64,000 bases of DNA from Pseudomaricurvus alkylphenolicus (GCF_011683955.1 NZ_JAAQPI010000004.1:1-64000), one strand, 5' to 3'; counted from the stretch's first letter, positions 25,478 to 34,949 are shown. Notes: a model not told the origin generated them from the sequence alone. Made by a program: numbers and translations.

Positions 25478-26539
25478 TCAGTGCAGAAGTTGCTGTTTGC
25501 GGTAGGTTGAAGGTGAGCAGCCTTCCCAACGTTTAAAGGCAGAGGAAAAGTTACTCTGATCATGAAATCTCAATAACTGGGCGATATCACAAACCGTCAG
25601 ATTGGCTTGCAGCAGGTATTTTTTCGCCAGCTCGTGGCGTGCGTCCTGTAATAGTCGAGCATAACTGGTACCAGACTGCTGCAGCTTACGACGCAACTGC
25701 CGTGCAGATAAATTCATGGATTTAGCAATTTCTTCCTGACTGGGTTCGCCCCGATTAATATTATGGATGATCTGTAACTGAATTTCTGAAATAATTTTAT
25801 CCTTTTCGGCGTTTTCCAGACTGTGTTTCAGGATCTGTTCGCTAATTTTCGCCAACGCAGGGTTGCAGGTGACTAACGGTTGGGTGAGAACGTTGTAATC
25901 GAATTCCAGCTTGTAACAATCTTGGCTATAACGAATGGGCGCCTGAAATAAATCGTCAAAAGCCTGAAAATTCACCGGTTTATGGTGTTTAAAGTAGACA
26001 CATTTAACCCTGAACTTTGGATCCAGTGCATTGCATACATTGCCCACCATGCCAGCAATAGCGGCATCGAAAGCTACAGCTAAACTATGCTGATCTACAT
26101 CTGACAGTAATTGTTTTTCGATACTCTGAGAAATTTCGCATTCTATAAAGACTAGCTCCCCTGCACAAGTCATCTTGTACTCCATCACATCGCTGACCAA
26201 CCGCTGATAGAGGCACATGGCTTCAAAAGCGCGCAACAGGTTTTCACTGCTAGCAAAAAGCATGCCCATGCTCGGCAAGAAAGTAGTAGGGAGAAAAGGG
26301 GGGATTCTCAAGCCGAAGGCATCATCGCCAGTAATTTCCACCGCACGGCGCAGCAGCGCAAAAACCTTTACAGCGGGATGGTGGGCGTTGGGATCAAAAC
26401 TCAGGCGGCTATCGAGGCCCTGTTCATCAAAGAGCGGCTGGCTGCTGAAGCCATAGGATTCAATAGCGTTTGCTATGGCTAGCCCGTATGTAGCAACAAC
26501 GGTTAGTTTTTCAGGGTTCTTCACTAACTTTGATACCAT
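25478..26539 (-). CDS. AraC-family transcriptional regulator
   Basis: 353 residues. N-terminal AraC_binding_2-type (OruR/ArgR-like) ligand domain, then a C-terminal double HTH: MNLSARQLRRKLQQSGTSYARLL and LTVCDIAQLLRFHDQSNFSSAFKRWEGCSPSTYRK. Such regulators usually activate an adjacent catabolic operon in response to a hydrophobic substrate. It lies about 670 bp downstream of the KshA-like oxygenase gene on the same strand, with IS5 debris on the other side, so a role in controlling the steroid-type genes is possible but unproven. Confidence 0.92.
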   Translation of the reverse strand: MVSKLVKNPEKLTVVATYGLAIANAIESYGFSSQPLFDEQGLDSRLSFDPNAHHPAVKVFALLRRAVEITGDDAFGLRIPPFLPTTFLPSMGMLFASSENLLRAFEAMCLYQRLVSDVMEYKMTCAGELVFIECEISQSIEKQLLSDVDQHSLAVAFDAAIAGMVGNVCNALDPKFRVKCVYFKHHKPVNFQAFDDLFQAPIRYSQDCYKLEFDYNVLTQPLVTCNPALAKISEQILKHSLENAEKDKIISEIQLQIIHNINRGEPSQEEIAKSMNLSARQLRRKLQQSGTSYARLLQDARHELAKKYLLQANLTVCDIAQLLRFHDQSNFSSAFKRWEGCSPSTYRKQQLLH

Positions 26540-27207
26540 GGGTAACCTGCACCGATCAGGAATTACCTCTCTCTATAATATTCTGGACGTCGAGAAAAAA
26601 CCAGCACTGCACCCGATAGCATATGAAAACAGTTGTTTCGCAAATCACGCCGTATACTGTCAGAGCAAGAATGCCTCATCTTCCAGTCCGATCAAGTTAT
26701 CTGCCCTAGCGGTGTGGCATCGTCTGGCCCTGGCGCAGACAGCATTCGACGGATGAAATCGGTGAAATACAATAAAATAACTTTATTGCATTATGTAATA
26801 TTATGTCAAGCCGCCTACTTCCCTACTTTCTAAGGCCGGATAAATAATACTTATCCGACCTTGACTAATTTTTGAAGTCTCGTAGAGGGAGGGCAGACAT
26901 TCGTTATGAATTCGCCATACACGCCGAATATTATGATAGATATATAGACTAGCCGTGGCTTTGACTTCTCTTTGAGCTTTTTCCAATTCCAGACACCGCT
27001 ACAAGTCTCGATTTCGACAAAAATGAAGAATGGGATGCTACATCATACTTCACCCAAACAAGAGCGCGGCGCAGGGAGCACCCTGGTAAGCGTGGCACAA
27101 ACCTGGGGAACCTCCCCGCGACCGGAGGCCCCCTCTTGGCGGGGTGCCCAGACTTTATCAACACCCCACCGCTGGTGTAAGTCACTACAATCAACGATAA
27201 GCTTGAA
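26540..27207. other. Long intergenic region with a GC-rich structured block
   Basis: About 670 bp between the AraC start and the Rieske oxygenase stop. 26540-26830 is the regulator's promoter side and AT-rich at its end (TTATTGCATTATGTAATATT near 26782). 27060-27185 is sharply GC-rich with several short inverted repeats (for example GGGGAACCTCCCC near 27107-27119). It is unlike its neighbours and looks like part of a structured RNA or mobile element. No convincing gene is seen on either strand. Confidence 0.4.
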
Positions 27208-28281
27208 TCAAGATTTCTTCTCAGGCCAAGGATCTCGCACAGTACCCTTGGTCACTATACGGCCATTGCATTTTTCCTGAATCTTCAAAGCCTCTTCTCG
27301 TGGATCATAAAACTGTTTGTACCAACGTCGCACTTGCCCAAAAGGGCCATCACCAATTACTTTTAGCAATTGGAAACAGGGGTTCTTGTTTGCCCAAATT
27401 TCATAATCCTGCATCAACGCCAGACGACTCACTTCCTGATATTCGCGCGCGTAGGCAATGCCCTTATCCGGGTTACTGGCATCGGCCGATTTCACTAGCA
27501 AAGCGTGCCAAACCCGCACCTGACCGTCCTCAACCGGTGTATGACAAATTTGAATGATAGACTCATAATCCCCCCCCATACGAGACATCAAAATGCCGGG
27601 ACCTGTATACCATGTGTAGTTTGTTAACACCTCAGAAGCCAGTGTGCGATGACCAGCCGCAAAATCCTGAATAACAATATGGCCATCGAAGACATTTTCA
27701 AAATATTGTGCTTCGGAACTTCCATGGATGGGTGTTAAGTGGGCCTTATCCGCAATATTGTCGACAAGCTCAATCGGGTGGCAATCAATTTCTCCCAGGT
27801 GATCAATTTTCCACTGCACCCAATTAGCATCATCCCACTCGGGTAGCACGGGGACGTCGTAATCCGGCTGTTCCCCTTCGGGGTCATGCCAAAGGAACAC
27901 ACAACCAGCGCGCTCCACCACCGGCCAGGATTTAACACAGGCGTTGGGGGGATTGGATACAGGGGAGTACGGCACTTCCTCACAATTGCCTTCGGGGGAA
28001 AATTTCCAGCCGTGGAAGGGACAGCGAATAGAGTCACCTTGAACCTGCTCTCCATCAAGTACCACGTAAGAAGAGGTGTTTTTAGCGAAGTGTGCACCCA
28101 TATGAGGACAATAGGCGTCTATCACCACCACACGGCCACTTTCACCCCGATAAATCACCATATCTTGGGCAAAATAGCGAATGGCTTGCGGGGTCTGGTT
28201 AACCTCCGTTGCATCGGCGATCATAAACCAGCCCCTTGGAAAGGTGTACTCTCCGAGGGCATATTCTTCAGTACGAGCCAT
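27208..28281 (-). CDS. kshA: Rieske non-haem iron oxygenase, KshA-like (3-ketosteroid 9-alpha-hydroxylase type)
   Basis: 357 residues. Rieske 2Fe-2S ligands C58-x-H60 (AYCPHMGAHF) and C87-xx-H90 (RCPFHGW); mononuclear iron site DNIADKAHLTPIH with His181 and His186. It resembles the KshA/RO group: a NVFDGHI segment and a C-terminal RRWYKQFYDP close to the KshA sequence I remember. KshA hydroxylates C9 of 3-ketosteroids and, with KstD, opens ring B. It is preceded on the same strand by a ferredoxin gene, its probable electron donor. Neighbouring KstD-like, HsaA/D/E-like and HIP-pathway genes support a steroid role; the exact substrate is inference. Confidence 0.85.
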   Translation of the reverse strand: MARTEEYALGEYTFPRGWFMIADATEVNQTPQAIRYFAQDMVIYRGESGRVVVIDAYCPHMGAHFAKNTSSYVVLDGEQVQGDSIRCPFHGWKFSPEGNCEEVPYSPVSNPPNACVKSWPVVERAGCVFLWHDPEGEQPDYDVPVLPEWDDANWVQWKIDHLGEIDCHPIELVDNIADKAHLTPIHGSSEAQYFENVFDGHIVIQDFAAGHRTLASEVLTNYTWYTGPGILMSRMGGDYESIIQICHTPVEDGQVRVWHALLVKSADASNPDKGIAYAREYQEVSRLALMQDYEIWANKNPCFQLLKVIGDGPFGQVRRWYKQFYDPREEALKIQEKCNGRIVTKGTVRDPWPEKKS

Positions 28282-28318
28282 AGGTAACTCCTGTATTCAA
28301 CGTACAATAAACTGTTTA

Positions 28319-28636
28319 TTAATCTTGATTAGCTATACTCAATACGAGACCGTAATGTTGCTCCGTTAGTGCCAGCTGGCAGGACAAACGGGAGTTTTCC
28401 TGAAAGCTATCTACACAAGAGACCACCATCTCTTCTTCTATCCCGCGAGCGCCTACTTTTTCAAGCCAGCTATGGTAAATATAAACATGGCAGGCTGCAC
28501 AGGCGCGGCCACCGCCGTATGCGGCTTCGATTTCGTCGAAATCATTGTCACGCAGGGCTTCCATCAAAGTTTGACCGACTTCTGCCTGGATTGACGATTG
28601 CTCACCAGCAAGATTAATCACATTGAGCGTTGGCAT
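28319..28636 (-). CDS. 2Fe-2S ferredoxin, adrenodoxin/putidaredoxin type, with a missing cluster cysteine
   Basis: 105 residues. The family pattern C-x5-C-x2-C...C appears here as Y40-GGGRA-C46-AA-C49-H, then a distal Cys in RLSCQLAL. The first ligand, Cys in almost all members, is Tyr (codon TAC, one base from TGC). The rest of the fold is intact (TLMEALRDNDFDEIEAAYGGG). It lies 37 bp before the KshA-like oxygenase and is its likely electron carrier. The missing ligand implies impaired cluster binding, an unusual ligand, or incipient decay. Confidence 0.85.
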   Translation of the reverse strand: MPTLNVINLAGEQSSIQAEVGQTLMEALRDNDFDEIEAAYGGGRACAACHVYIYHSWLEKVGARGIEEEMVVSCVDSFQENSRLSCQLALTEQHYGLVLSIANQD

Positions 28637-28927
28637 AAATAGATGATTCCTCTCGACTACCCGCGTTTCATATCAATAACGATTTCATACATATAGCACT
28701 GATACCACATTCTGACATTGGCGCCACGCTGCCATGTCGATTGGACGCATTATCCACTTTCATCAATGCTTTCTAAAACTATTCAATTTTAATTGTATTT
28801 GATAACTAATACAAACTATTATAACAACCTCACACCACACTTCAGCTGTATAATACTCAGAGGAGACGGGCATACCTTAGAACTAGAGCGGCGGAAACCT
28901 CACATCCAACTCGCAGGGGCATCTATA
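28637..28927. other. Divergent promoter region with steroid-region operator
   Basis: About 290 bp between the ferredoxin (leftward) and the flavoprotein pseudogene (rightward). It contains the candidate operator at 28790-28808, a longer inverted repeat TTGTATT-N8-AATACAA at 28793-28814, and TATAATACTC near 28849 as a possible rightward -10 region. Confidence 0.5.
28790..28808. promoter_or_regulatory. Candidate steroid-region operator TAATTGTATTTGATAACTA
   Basis: 19-bp site matching the motif found at 35161-35179, 42404-42422 and 43889-43907 (consensus TAGTTGTATTTTATAACTA) at 17 of 19 positions against the 42404 site. It lies between the ferredoxin/KshA-like genes and a divergent KstD-like pseudogene, where a repressor could control both directions. 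Confidence 0.6.
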
Positions 28928-30107
28928 ATGAACACCACATTTGACAACAGCAACCCCAACGTAGAATCGCCTCTACAGATTGACTCTGATACACAACTTA
29001 CGTGGGATGACGGGGCCGAAATCGTAGTCGTGGGTTATGGTGGCGCTGGTGTTTGTGCGGCCCTTGAAGCCGGGGAACGAGGGGCCTCAGTGATTACTAT
29101 TGATCGCTTTGAAGGAGGTGGAGCAACCGCACAATCCGTAGGTGTTATATACGCCGGTGGCGGAACCGAATACCAAAAAGCCAGGGGCGTAAAAAAACTC
29201 TTTCATAGTAGAGAGAATCGCCTAATAGTAGACCATTCGGGCGCTGTTATCGGCGTAGAGGTTAAACAAATTCCCAGCAATAGCAAAGCGCCAAAATGCA
29301 ACGACGTTGCAATAGCATTATCCGTATGACACGTCAGTATCTACCCAAGATTTCTAAAAAAAATCGCCATCGCCTGCGCGAGATAGAGCTTGATAACAGC
29401 TGCTCTACCACAATACGTATCCGAGCCAAAAAAGGGGTCATTATTAGTGCCTGCGGCTTTATAATGAACCGTGATATGGTAAAGCAATACGCCCCAAATA
29501 TATTAAAGCGCTGCCTCTTGGTGACACAGGCTGTGACGGGGTCGGCATTCATCTGGGACAGTCTGTCGGTGGCGTACTTGGACAAATGGATCGCATTTCC
29601 GCCTGGCGTTTTATCAACCCACCCATGGCGTGGGCACAAGGCATCATTGTTAATCAGCAGGGCAAGCGATACTGCAATGAACAAGTATACGGTGCTCGAC
29701 TCGGTTACTTTATGATTGAGAAAAATGACGGCCGTGCACTCCTTATTCTGAACAAATCTCTATTCAAAAGAGCTATACGAGAGGTCGACCCGGGCAAGCT
29801 CTGGCTTTACCAATGGGCCCCCGCACTGATGAACATGTACTTCAACGCCGAAAAAGCCAACACCCTGAAGGATCTTGCGGAAATTTGCCAACTGCCAACC
29901 CTGCAAACAACAGTCGATGCCTACAATCGCGCAGCCCGAGGTGAACAAGAAGATTAATTCAGAAAATCCTCTGAATTTATGCATCACCTCGAACAAGGCC
30001 CCTATTACGCCTTGAATATCTCCATCGACAGCAAACTCTTCCCCTGTCCAAGTCTAAGCATGGGTGGCCTACGCGTGAATGAAGATAGCGGGCTCGTCAA
30101 ACGTGAA
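28928..30107 (+). pseudogene. KstD-like FAD-dependent dehydrogenase pseudogene
   Basis: Starts at ATG 28928 with an FAD motif EIVVVGYGGAGVCAALEAGERG and a GGGATAQSVGVIYAGGGTEYQKA segment of the KstD/fumarate-reductase flavoprotein family. A large internal deletion follows (KKLFHSRENRLIVDHSG), then AKKGVIISACGFIMNRDMV in another frame, a frameshift to MDRISAWRFINPPMAWAQGIIVNQQGKRYCNE, a stop after GEQED, and a last piece YYALNISIDSKLFPCPSLSMGGLRV. At least three frame breaks make it dead. It runs straight into an aldo/keto reductase relic with no intergenic gap. Confidence 0.85.
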
Positions 30108-31081
30108 GATGGCACAGCAAGTATCGATAAAGGTCGCTCGCGGGAAATCTACAATAGGTTTATCGAGTCTGGCGGCAACTATATCGACACCGTCAACATG
30201 TACACAGACGGCTTATCAGAAGAATTTGTGGGCACAAACCGAAAAGAGCTTGTACTTAGTAAAAAATACTCACTGGCTTTTGGTGAATCAATCGACGTAA
30301 ATCAATTTGGTAACTCTCAAAAACACATGTAGCAATCCATAGAGGCCAGTTTGCGTAGATTGAATACCGACTACATCGATATTTATTGGGTACACAATTT
30401 GGACTATATGACCAAGGCTGACGAGATCATTCGCGGGCTCGAAGACCTGGTGCGCAGTGGAAAGGTGTTATACATTGGGTTGTCAAACGCGCCATCTTGG
30501 CTACTCGCCCAATGCAATACTATTGCGGAACGACGCGGCTGGGCCAGTTTCGCAGGCTTGCAATTGGAATACAGTCTTGCACAACGCTCTATTGAAGCAG
30601 AGTATTTTCCACTGCTGGAAGCATTTGACCTTAATCTCTGCATGGTCACCGCTCGGGGGGAGGGATTCTGTCCGGCAAATACCAAAATCAAAAGACTGAC
30701 GGCAGCTCCAGATTCGACCTGCTGGGCATGAGTGTAAGCCAAGCCCATCAAGAGCTACTCAAGGAATGTACCAGAATCGCCAAGAACAATGGCTGCACTT
30801 TTCCGCAGCTCGCTCTCACCTGGATAAGACAGGCCAATGGCAGAACTATACCCATTATCGGCGCCTCTAAGGCGAGCCAACTGACAGACAACTTAAAGGC
30901 CCTGGAAATCAAGCTCACGCAAAATGAATTTGAGGCACTGGAAATTGCCAGTCGGCAGCCTATACAAGAGCCCTATAATATTTTGTCCAACCCCCACCAA
31001 CTAGATAGAATGTATGGACCCTACAAAAACAGCATCGCCAATACTCGCCAAAAATTTCCAATCAGCAGGAAAAATGCTTAA
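30108..31081 (+). pseudogene. Aldo/keto reductase pseudogene
   Basis: In order: SREIYNRFIESGGNYIDTVNMYTDGLSEEFVG (family motif with catalytic Asp and Tyr), a TAG at 30330-30332, LNTDYIDIYWVHNLDYMT with the active-site His, then RSGKVLYIGLSNAPSW. A frameshift near 30720 leads to FPQLALTWIRQANGRTIPIIGASKASQL, the cofactor phosphate-binding end. The first ~30 residues are missing because the frame enters directly from the preceding flavoprotein relic at about 30100. Two frame breaks and a missing start make it non-functional. Confidence 0.88.
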
Positions 31082-31191
31082 CAAGCACTAAATGTGATCC
31101 AGTGAAGGCCTGACCCCTGATGACACTCAGCTAGAGCCACCAGGGGTGTGCGCCGATCATCACACATTGACCGGCTTGCCCATCTGCCACA

Positions 31192-31686
31192 TTAGGCGTT
31201 TGCCAGTCGGCTGTTAATTGTTTGAAGAGTTTTTACCGTTGCATATATATCTTCATCTGAAATCCCTTCGCATCCAGATTTAATCATTTCAACGGCCAGT
31301 GGAACGACATCATTTCTGACAGTCTTGCCCTTGTTAGTAAGGGTAACATTGAGACGACGCCCATCCTCCCTGCTTACACGCCGCTTGATATAACCTAAGT
31401 TTTCCAACTTGTCCAGCATTCGGGTAGTCGCAGGGCGGTCCTTAAAAGTCAGATCAGCAATCTGAAACTGAGATAGCTCTTTGTATTGAAATACACGATT
31501 TAGTACCGCGAACTCTCGGGGTGTAATCTTATAGCCCGCCTTTGAAATCGCATCTCCCAGACTCTTGCCCAGGAGATAACCACTTTGACTTACAACAAAC
31601 CCAAGAAAGTCATCATATTGATCAAAACATAGAGGGTCAGCAGGTTTATCAACTTTAGCCATATGTCCAGTTTTATTCAGTTTCAT
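31192..31686 (-). CDS. MarR-family transcriptional regulator
   Basis: 164 residues from ATG 31686; an ATG at 31662 and a GTG at 31722 are also possible and none has a strong ribosome site. Winged-HTH core: YKITPREFAVLNRVFQYKELSQFQIADLTFKDRPATTRMLDKLENLGYIKRRVSREDGRRLNV, with the Asp-x-Arg wing (DGRR) of the family. MarR proteins often repress catabolic operons and are relieved by aromatic or CoA-thioester ligands. An imperfect palindrome at 31725-31741 lies directly upstream and may be its own operator. It precedes broken flavoprotein and reductase genes on the other strand. Confidence 0.88.
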   Translation of the reverse strand: MKLNKTGHMAKVDKPADPLCFDQYDDFLGFVVSQSGYLLGKSLGDAISKAGYKITPREFAVLNRVFQYKELSQFQIADLTFKDRPATTRMLDKLENLGYIKRRVSREDGRRLNVTLTNKGKTVRNDVVPLAVEMIKSGCEGISDEDIYATVKTLQTINSRLANA

Positions 31687-31724
31687 TGCAGATATAAACG
31701 TATTGTGCAAGCACTCTAACACAT

Positions 31725-31741
31725 TAGTCGATAAACAACTA
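31725..31741. promoter_or_regulatory. Imperfect palindrome upstream of marR-like gene
   Basis: TAGTCGATAAACAACTA, 17 bp with TAGT/ACTA outer arms, lying in the short gap between the MarR-type gene and the VOC gene. It shares outer arms with the 19-bp steroid-region motif but differs in core and length, so identity of the binding protein is uncertain. Confidence 0.35.
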
Positions 31742-31754
31742 TCATATTTGGGTC

Positions 31755-32168
31755 TCAGTCATTGGCATGCTCTTCCAACTCCCACATGACGCCGTTAAGT
31801 GTCTTGGGGTGCCCAAACATCACCCGCCCCAATGGCAACTCTTCCGGGTCGGCGAAGGTAAAGCGGACACCCTGCTCTTGAAACAGAGCCACTTCTCGAT
31901 CAAGGTCATCCACCCAGAATGACAGCTGATTAATTCCTTCACCCAATTTTTCGGTGGCCTTAGTAACCGGGGATTCGCCACCAATGCCAGCAACAAATTG
32001 GACAAAACTCTCACCCAAATCAAAACGAATCCCAGCTACTACACCTGGCTCGGAAAAACAGTGCGCTGGAATTTCAGTTGCTTCGACGCCAAGCAGTTTG
32101 CTATAACGGATGCGAGCCTCCTCCAAATCCTTGACGCGAATAACTACACCTTTAAGTTGCTTTGACAT
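31755..32168 (-). CDS. VOC (glyoxalase-like) superfamily protein
   Basis: 137 residues with paired beta-alpha-beta-beta-beta modules (LKGVVIRVKDLEEARIRYSKLLG, then INQLSFWVDDLDREVALFQEQGVRF). The metal ligands of glyoxalase I are only partly evident (Glu in VMWELEEH), so a binding or isomerase role is possible. The start ATG follows AGGAGGAATCAGC, a strong ribosome-binding site. It follows the KstD-like flavoprotein by 34 bp and is probably cotranscribed with it. Confidence 0.85.
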   Translation of the reverse strand: MSKQLKGVVIRVKDLEEARIRYSKLLGVEATEIPAHCFSEPGVVAGIRFDLGESFVQFVAGIGGESPVTKATEKLGEGINQLSFWVDDLDREVALFQEQGVRFTFADPEELPLGRVMFGHPKTLNGVMWELEEHAND

Positions 32169-32202
32169 GCTGATTCCTCCTAAACCGTCGGCTTATGAAC
32201 CT

Positions 32203-33906
32203 CTAATCGAAATTGGTACGGACCCTGCTTCGCATAATATGTGAGGCCCCAAGGTACCCCATTAACATCGCCGGTCCCAAGGTACAGCCTGCACCTGGGT
32301 ATTTATCACCCATTATTGAAGCGGTGGTATTCCCCGCCGCATACAGGCCCGGAATAGGGCTGCCCTCCACATCCAACACCTGCGCATCGTTATTGATAAC
32401 TAGTCCCCCTTTGGTACCTATGTCCCCAGGATGAATAATCGCGCCATAGTAGGGCCCCAGATCCATTGCGCTCAAACAGGGATTGGGCCCTACTTCGAAA
32501 TCTCCGTACAAGCGGTCGTGGGCATTGCTACCACGACCAAAGTCTTCATCTCTTCCTGTCTGCGCGAAATCGCGCATCCTCTTCATAGTGTTTTGCAGGC
32601 CGGCTACATCAATACCCAATTTGTTGGCCAACTCACTAACCGTTGCCGCTTTCTGCAAAGGCCCTCTATCACCAAACATCCCACGATTGAAAAAATCAGG
32701 CGACAGGCTCCCCTGCACCATACCGCCAAACATATATTTTTGGCGGTATGCCTTATCAAAAATAACGTATCCGGGAACGCAATCGTGCCCGCGCTTCCGC
32801 GCCCCATAAAAGCACTCACCGTAGGAGTTATAGGTGATTGCCTCATTCATAAAGCGCTGGCCTTTCTTATCAACAATGATAATTCCCGGCTTGGATTTTT
32901 CAGAAAAAAGTACTGTTGCGCCGCTTTTTATTGACACTGTTGGCGCCCACCAAGCTTCTTTCATCAACCCCAAAGCCGCGCCTATTTTTTTGCCGGCACG
33001 TATCAAATCGCCAGTGTTGGAGGTTACTCCAGCAGACCAGGAAGCATCACTGGGCTGAGGCAAGTATTGCTGGCGCATCTCGCTGTTGTGCTCAAAACCA
33101 CCAGAAGCGAGCACAACCCCCCTGGTAGCTTTGATAATCTTTTCTTTCTCGCGACCAGCCACAGTGACACCTGACACTCTAGCGTTTTCTTTAATCAAAG
33201 ACGTTACAGGGCAATTTAGATATAACTCAATTCCCCTTTCTTTACAGGCGAGATAAAGTTTTGCGATTAATGCATTACCCTGCGATAGACGTCGATCTCG
33301 CTTACCTTTCAGACGACCCGGAATGTCTGCAAAGTAATTCAAGACGATGCGCGCCATGATTTTTCGCCAGCCGGGGACATTGGCAAGGATCTGCATTCCT
33401 TCACTGATCGTCATCGAAAAAATGCCCAGGGCCCGGCTGGCTTTTGGCGCCTCGACAAGTTTATACAGTAAGTCGCCTAGCAGCTTGCCATCGGCCGCAT
33501 CCGGGCCCATGGTTCTACCGCCGGGTTTCCAGCCCTCATAATCCGGGTAGTAGTCCGCATAACCTTTAATAGGCTTGTAACTAACGCCACTGTATGTTTC
33601 AACAAACTCCAACATCTCCGGTGACTTATTAATATAATTCCATATTACGTCGTCACTGACCTGGCCTTCAGGAATAACTTTTCGCATGTATTTGAAGGCA
33701 TCCCCTGGAGAATCTACAACGCCCACCTGTGAGATGTTGGCGTTGTTCGGGATCCAAAGGGCTCCTCCCGACTTTGCGCTGGTGCCACCAAAGTGTTCAC
33801 TTTTTTCCAACATCACCACGGAAGCACCTTGCGTGGCTGCTCGAAGCGCGGCAACAAAAGCAGCCGCACCGGATCCAACAACAACGACATCGAATGTATC
33901 TTTCAT
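32203..33906 (-). CDS. FAD-dependent dehydrogenase, KstD-like (3-ketosteroid dehydrogenase family)
   Basis: 567 residues, the usual KstD length. N-terminal FAD motif VVVVGSGAAAFVAALRAA, a GGTSAKSGGALWIPNN segment, and the C-terminal AAGNTTASIMGDKYPGAGCTLGPAM containing the Tyr-Pro-Gly-x-Gly motif of 3-ketosteroid dehydrogenases. It would introduce a double bond into ring A (delta-1 or delta-4) of a 3-ketosteroid. There is no ribosome-binding site: the ATG at 33906 is directly preceded by the inverted-repeat-like end of an IS4 relic (CACTAGTGTCCGGTTAA). The native leader therefore appears to be replaced. Confidence 0.88.
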   Translation of the reverse strand: MKDTFDVVVVGSGAAAFVAALRAATQGASVVMLEKSEHFGGTSAKSGGALWIPNNANISQVGVVDSPGDAFKYMRKVIPEGQVSDDVIWNYINKSPEMLEFVETYSGVSYKPIKGYADYYPDYEGWKPGGRTMGPDAADGKLLGDLLYKLVEAPKASRALGIFSMTISEGMQILANVPGWRKIMARIVLNYFADIPGRLKGKRDRRLSQGNALIAKLYLACKERGIELYLNCPVTSLIKENARVSGVTVAGREKEKIIKATRGVVLASGGFEHNSEMRQQYLPQPSDASWSAGVTSNTGDLIRAGKKIGAALGLMKEAWWAPTVSIKSGATVLFSEKSKPGIIIVDKKGQRFMNEAITYNSYGECFYGARKRGHDCVPGYVIFDKAYRQKYMFGGMVQGSLSPDFFNRGMFGDRGPLQKAATVSELANKLGIDVAGLQNTMKRMRDFAQTGRDEDFGRGSNAHDRLYGDFEVGPNPCLSAMDLGPYYGAIIHPGDIGTKGGLVINNDAQVLDVEGSPIPGLYAAGNTTASIMGDKYPGAGCTLGPAMLMGYLGASHIMRSRVRTNFD

Positions 33907-33921
33907 ATCACTAGTGTCCGG

Positions 33922-34491
33922 TTAATTTTTGAATAAATTCAATTGGTTAGAAAACATATCATCCTCCGTGAGGTCTGTAGATTTGAAAAGGTCTGTATTG
34001 AAAGAGATTTTCTCGAACAGAGTGACGGAAAATAACTGTAACAAAGTGTAGAGCGAGACGTCCAAGTTCAAACGCTTCTTTACGATAGCCACGAGCACGT
34101 ATACCGAGACGGCAGTCCATATTTGAACCTTGATGGCGTTCTCTGATGCGCCGTAGAACTTTTTGATCCGAAGATATTGCTTGATCCATTTGAAGAACAG
34201 CTCTACCTGCCATCGGGCTTTGTACAGCTCGCAAATGATGAGGATAGTTCTTTTGAGTGTAGAATCCCGAGAGAACCACTGTTTGATCGCAGATGATTCC
34301 CTGCTCCCGGTCGTTCGGAGAAGAATGAAGCCTTCGAGCTTATCGCCATGACAGGATGCACAGTTTTCGAGAAACAGTCTTAAGTTAGCACCCCTTGCAA
34401 CACCCCACACAGATTTCTTATCAGCCTTGCTGGTCTCTGAATGCACCACAACCTCTTTGACTTCTGATACAACACAGTCGTCCTTTACCAC
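33922..34491 (-). pseudogene. IS4-family transposase relic fused to a cytochrome c-like piece
   Basis: The 3' two thirds reads the IS4-type C-terminal region: ICELYKARWQVELFFKWIKQYLRIKKFYG (YREK-like motif with Glu) and IWTAVSVYVLVAIVKKRLNL. In an overlapping frame the upstream part reads CDQTVVLSGFYTQKNYPHHL, showing an internal deletion. The 5' third is not transposase: NLRLFLENCASCHGDKLEGF has the CxxCH haem-binding motif of a c-type cytochrome domain. The result is a chimera of mobile-element and cytochrome remnants, most likely not functional. Confidence 0.75.
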
Positions 34492-34512
34492 AATGCATAG
34501 CTTGAGTTCATG

Positions 34513-34854
34513 TTAGGATTCCATTACCTCAGTCGGTATCCCTATGGCCGCCACATCGGCCACAGCGGGGTGCTTTCTTACAACGGACTCAACTTCCGCC
34601 GAAGCAATATTACGCCCACCAAATCTCACGGAGTCTTTCTTTCGATCTATAAAATAGCAAGCGCCGTCAACAGCATCACGCTTTAGCAAGTCACCGGTGA
34701 CAAACCAACCCTTCTTAAAACTCTCTTGGGTGGCTTCTGGCTCGTCGAAATAGCCATTAAAAATAAAGTGTTTTTCCTTTTCACGAATACAGAGTTCGCC
34801 AATTTCTCCACCCGCCACTAGGTTTCCCTGATCATCGCGTAGCCGGGAACGCAA
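34513..34854 (-). pseudogene. AMP-forming acyl-CoA synthetase fragment
   Basis: 113 codons matching the C-terminal subdomain of acyl-CoA ligases: GGEIGELCIREKEKHFIFNGYFDEPEATQESF, WFVTGDLLKRD (adenylate-binding Asp), YFIDRKKDSVRFGGRNIASAEVE (hinge). It stops before the catalytic C-terminal lysine. The N-terminal ~350 residues are missing. It is flanked by IS4 relics on both sides, so it is a piece of a gene caught between two insertions. Confidence 0.85.
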
Positions 34855-34949
34855 TAAATTGCTTGCGACAATCCAAAATCACAGAATCGATTAATTATCT
34901 GCCGCTCAATTTAAATCAGCATCTGCGCCTTTACTGCTTTTTCTAAAGC

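Noticed and set aside
26801-27194. Two overlapping minus-strand reading frames of 61 and 81 codons between the AraC and Rieske genes
   Set aside because: Low-complexity, Arg/Ser/Pro-rich content from a GC-rich block, with no ribosome site and no recognisable domain.
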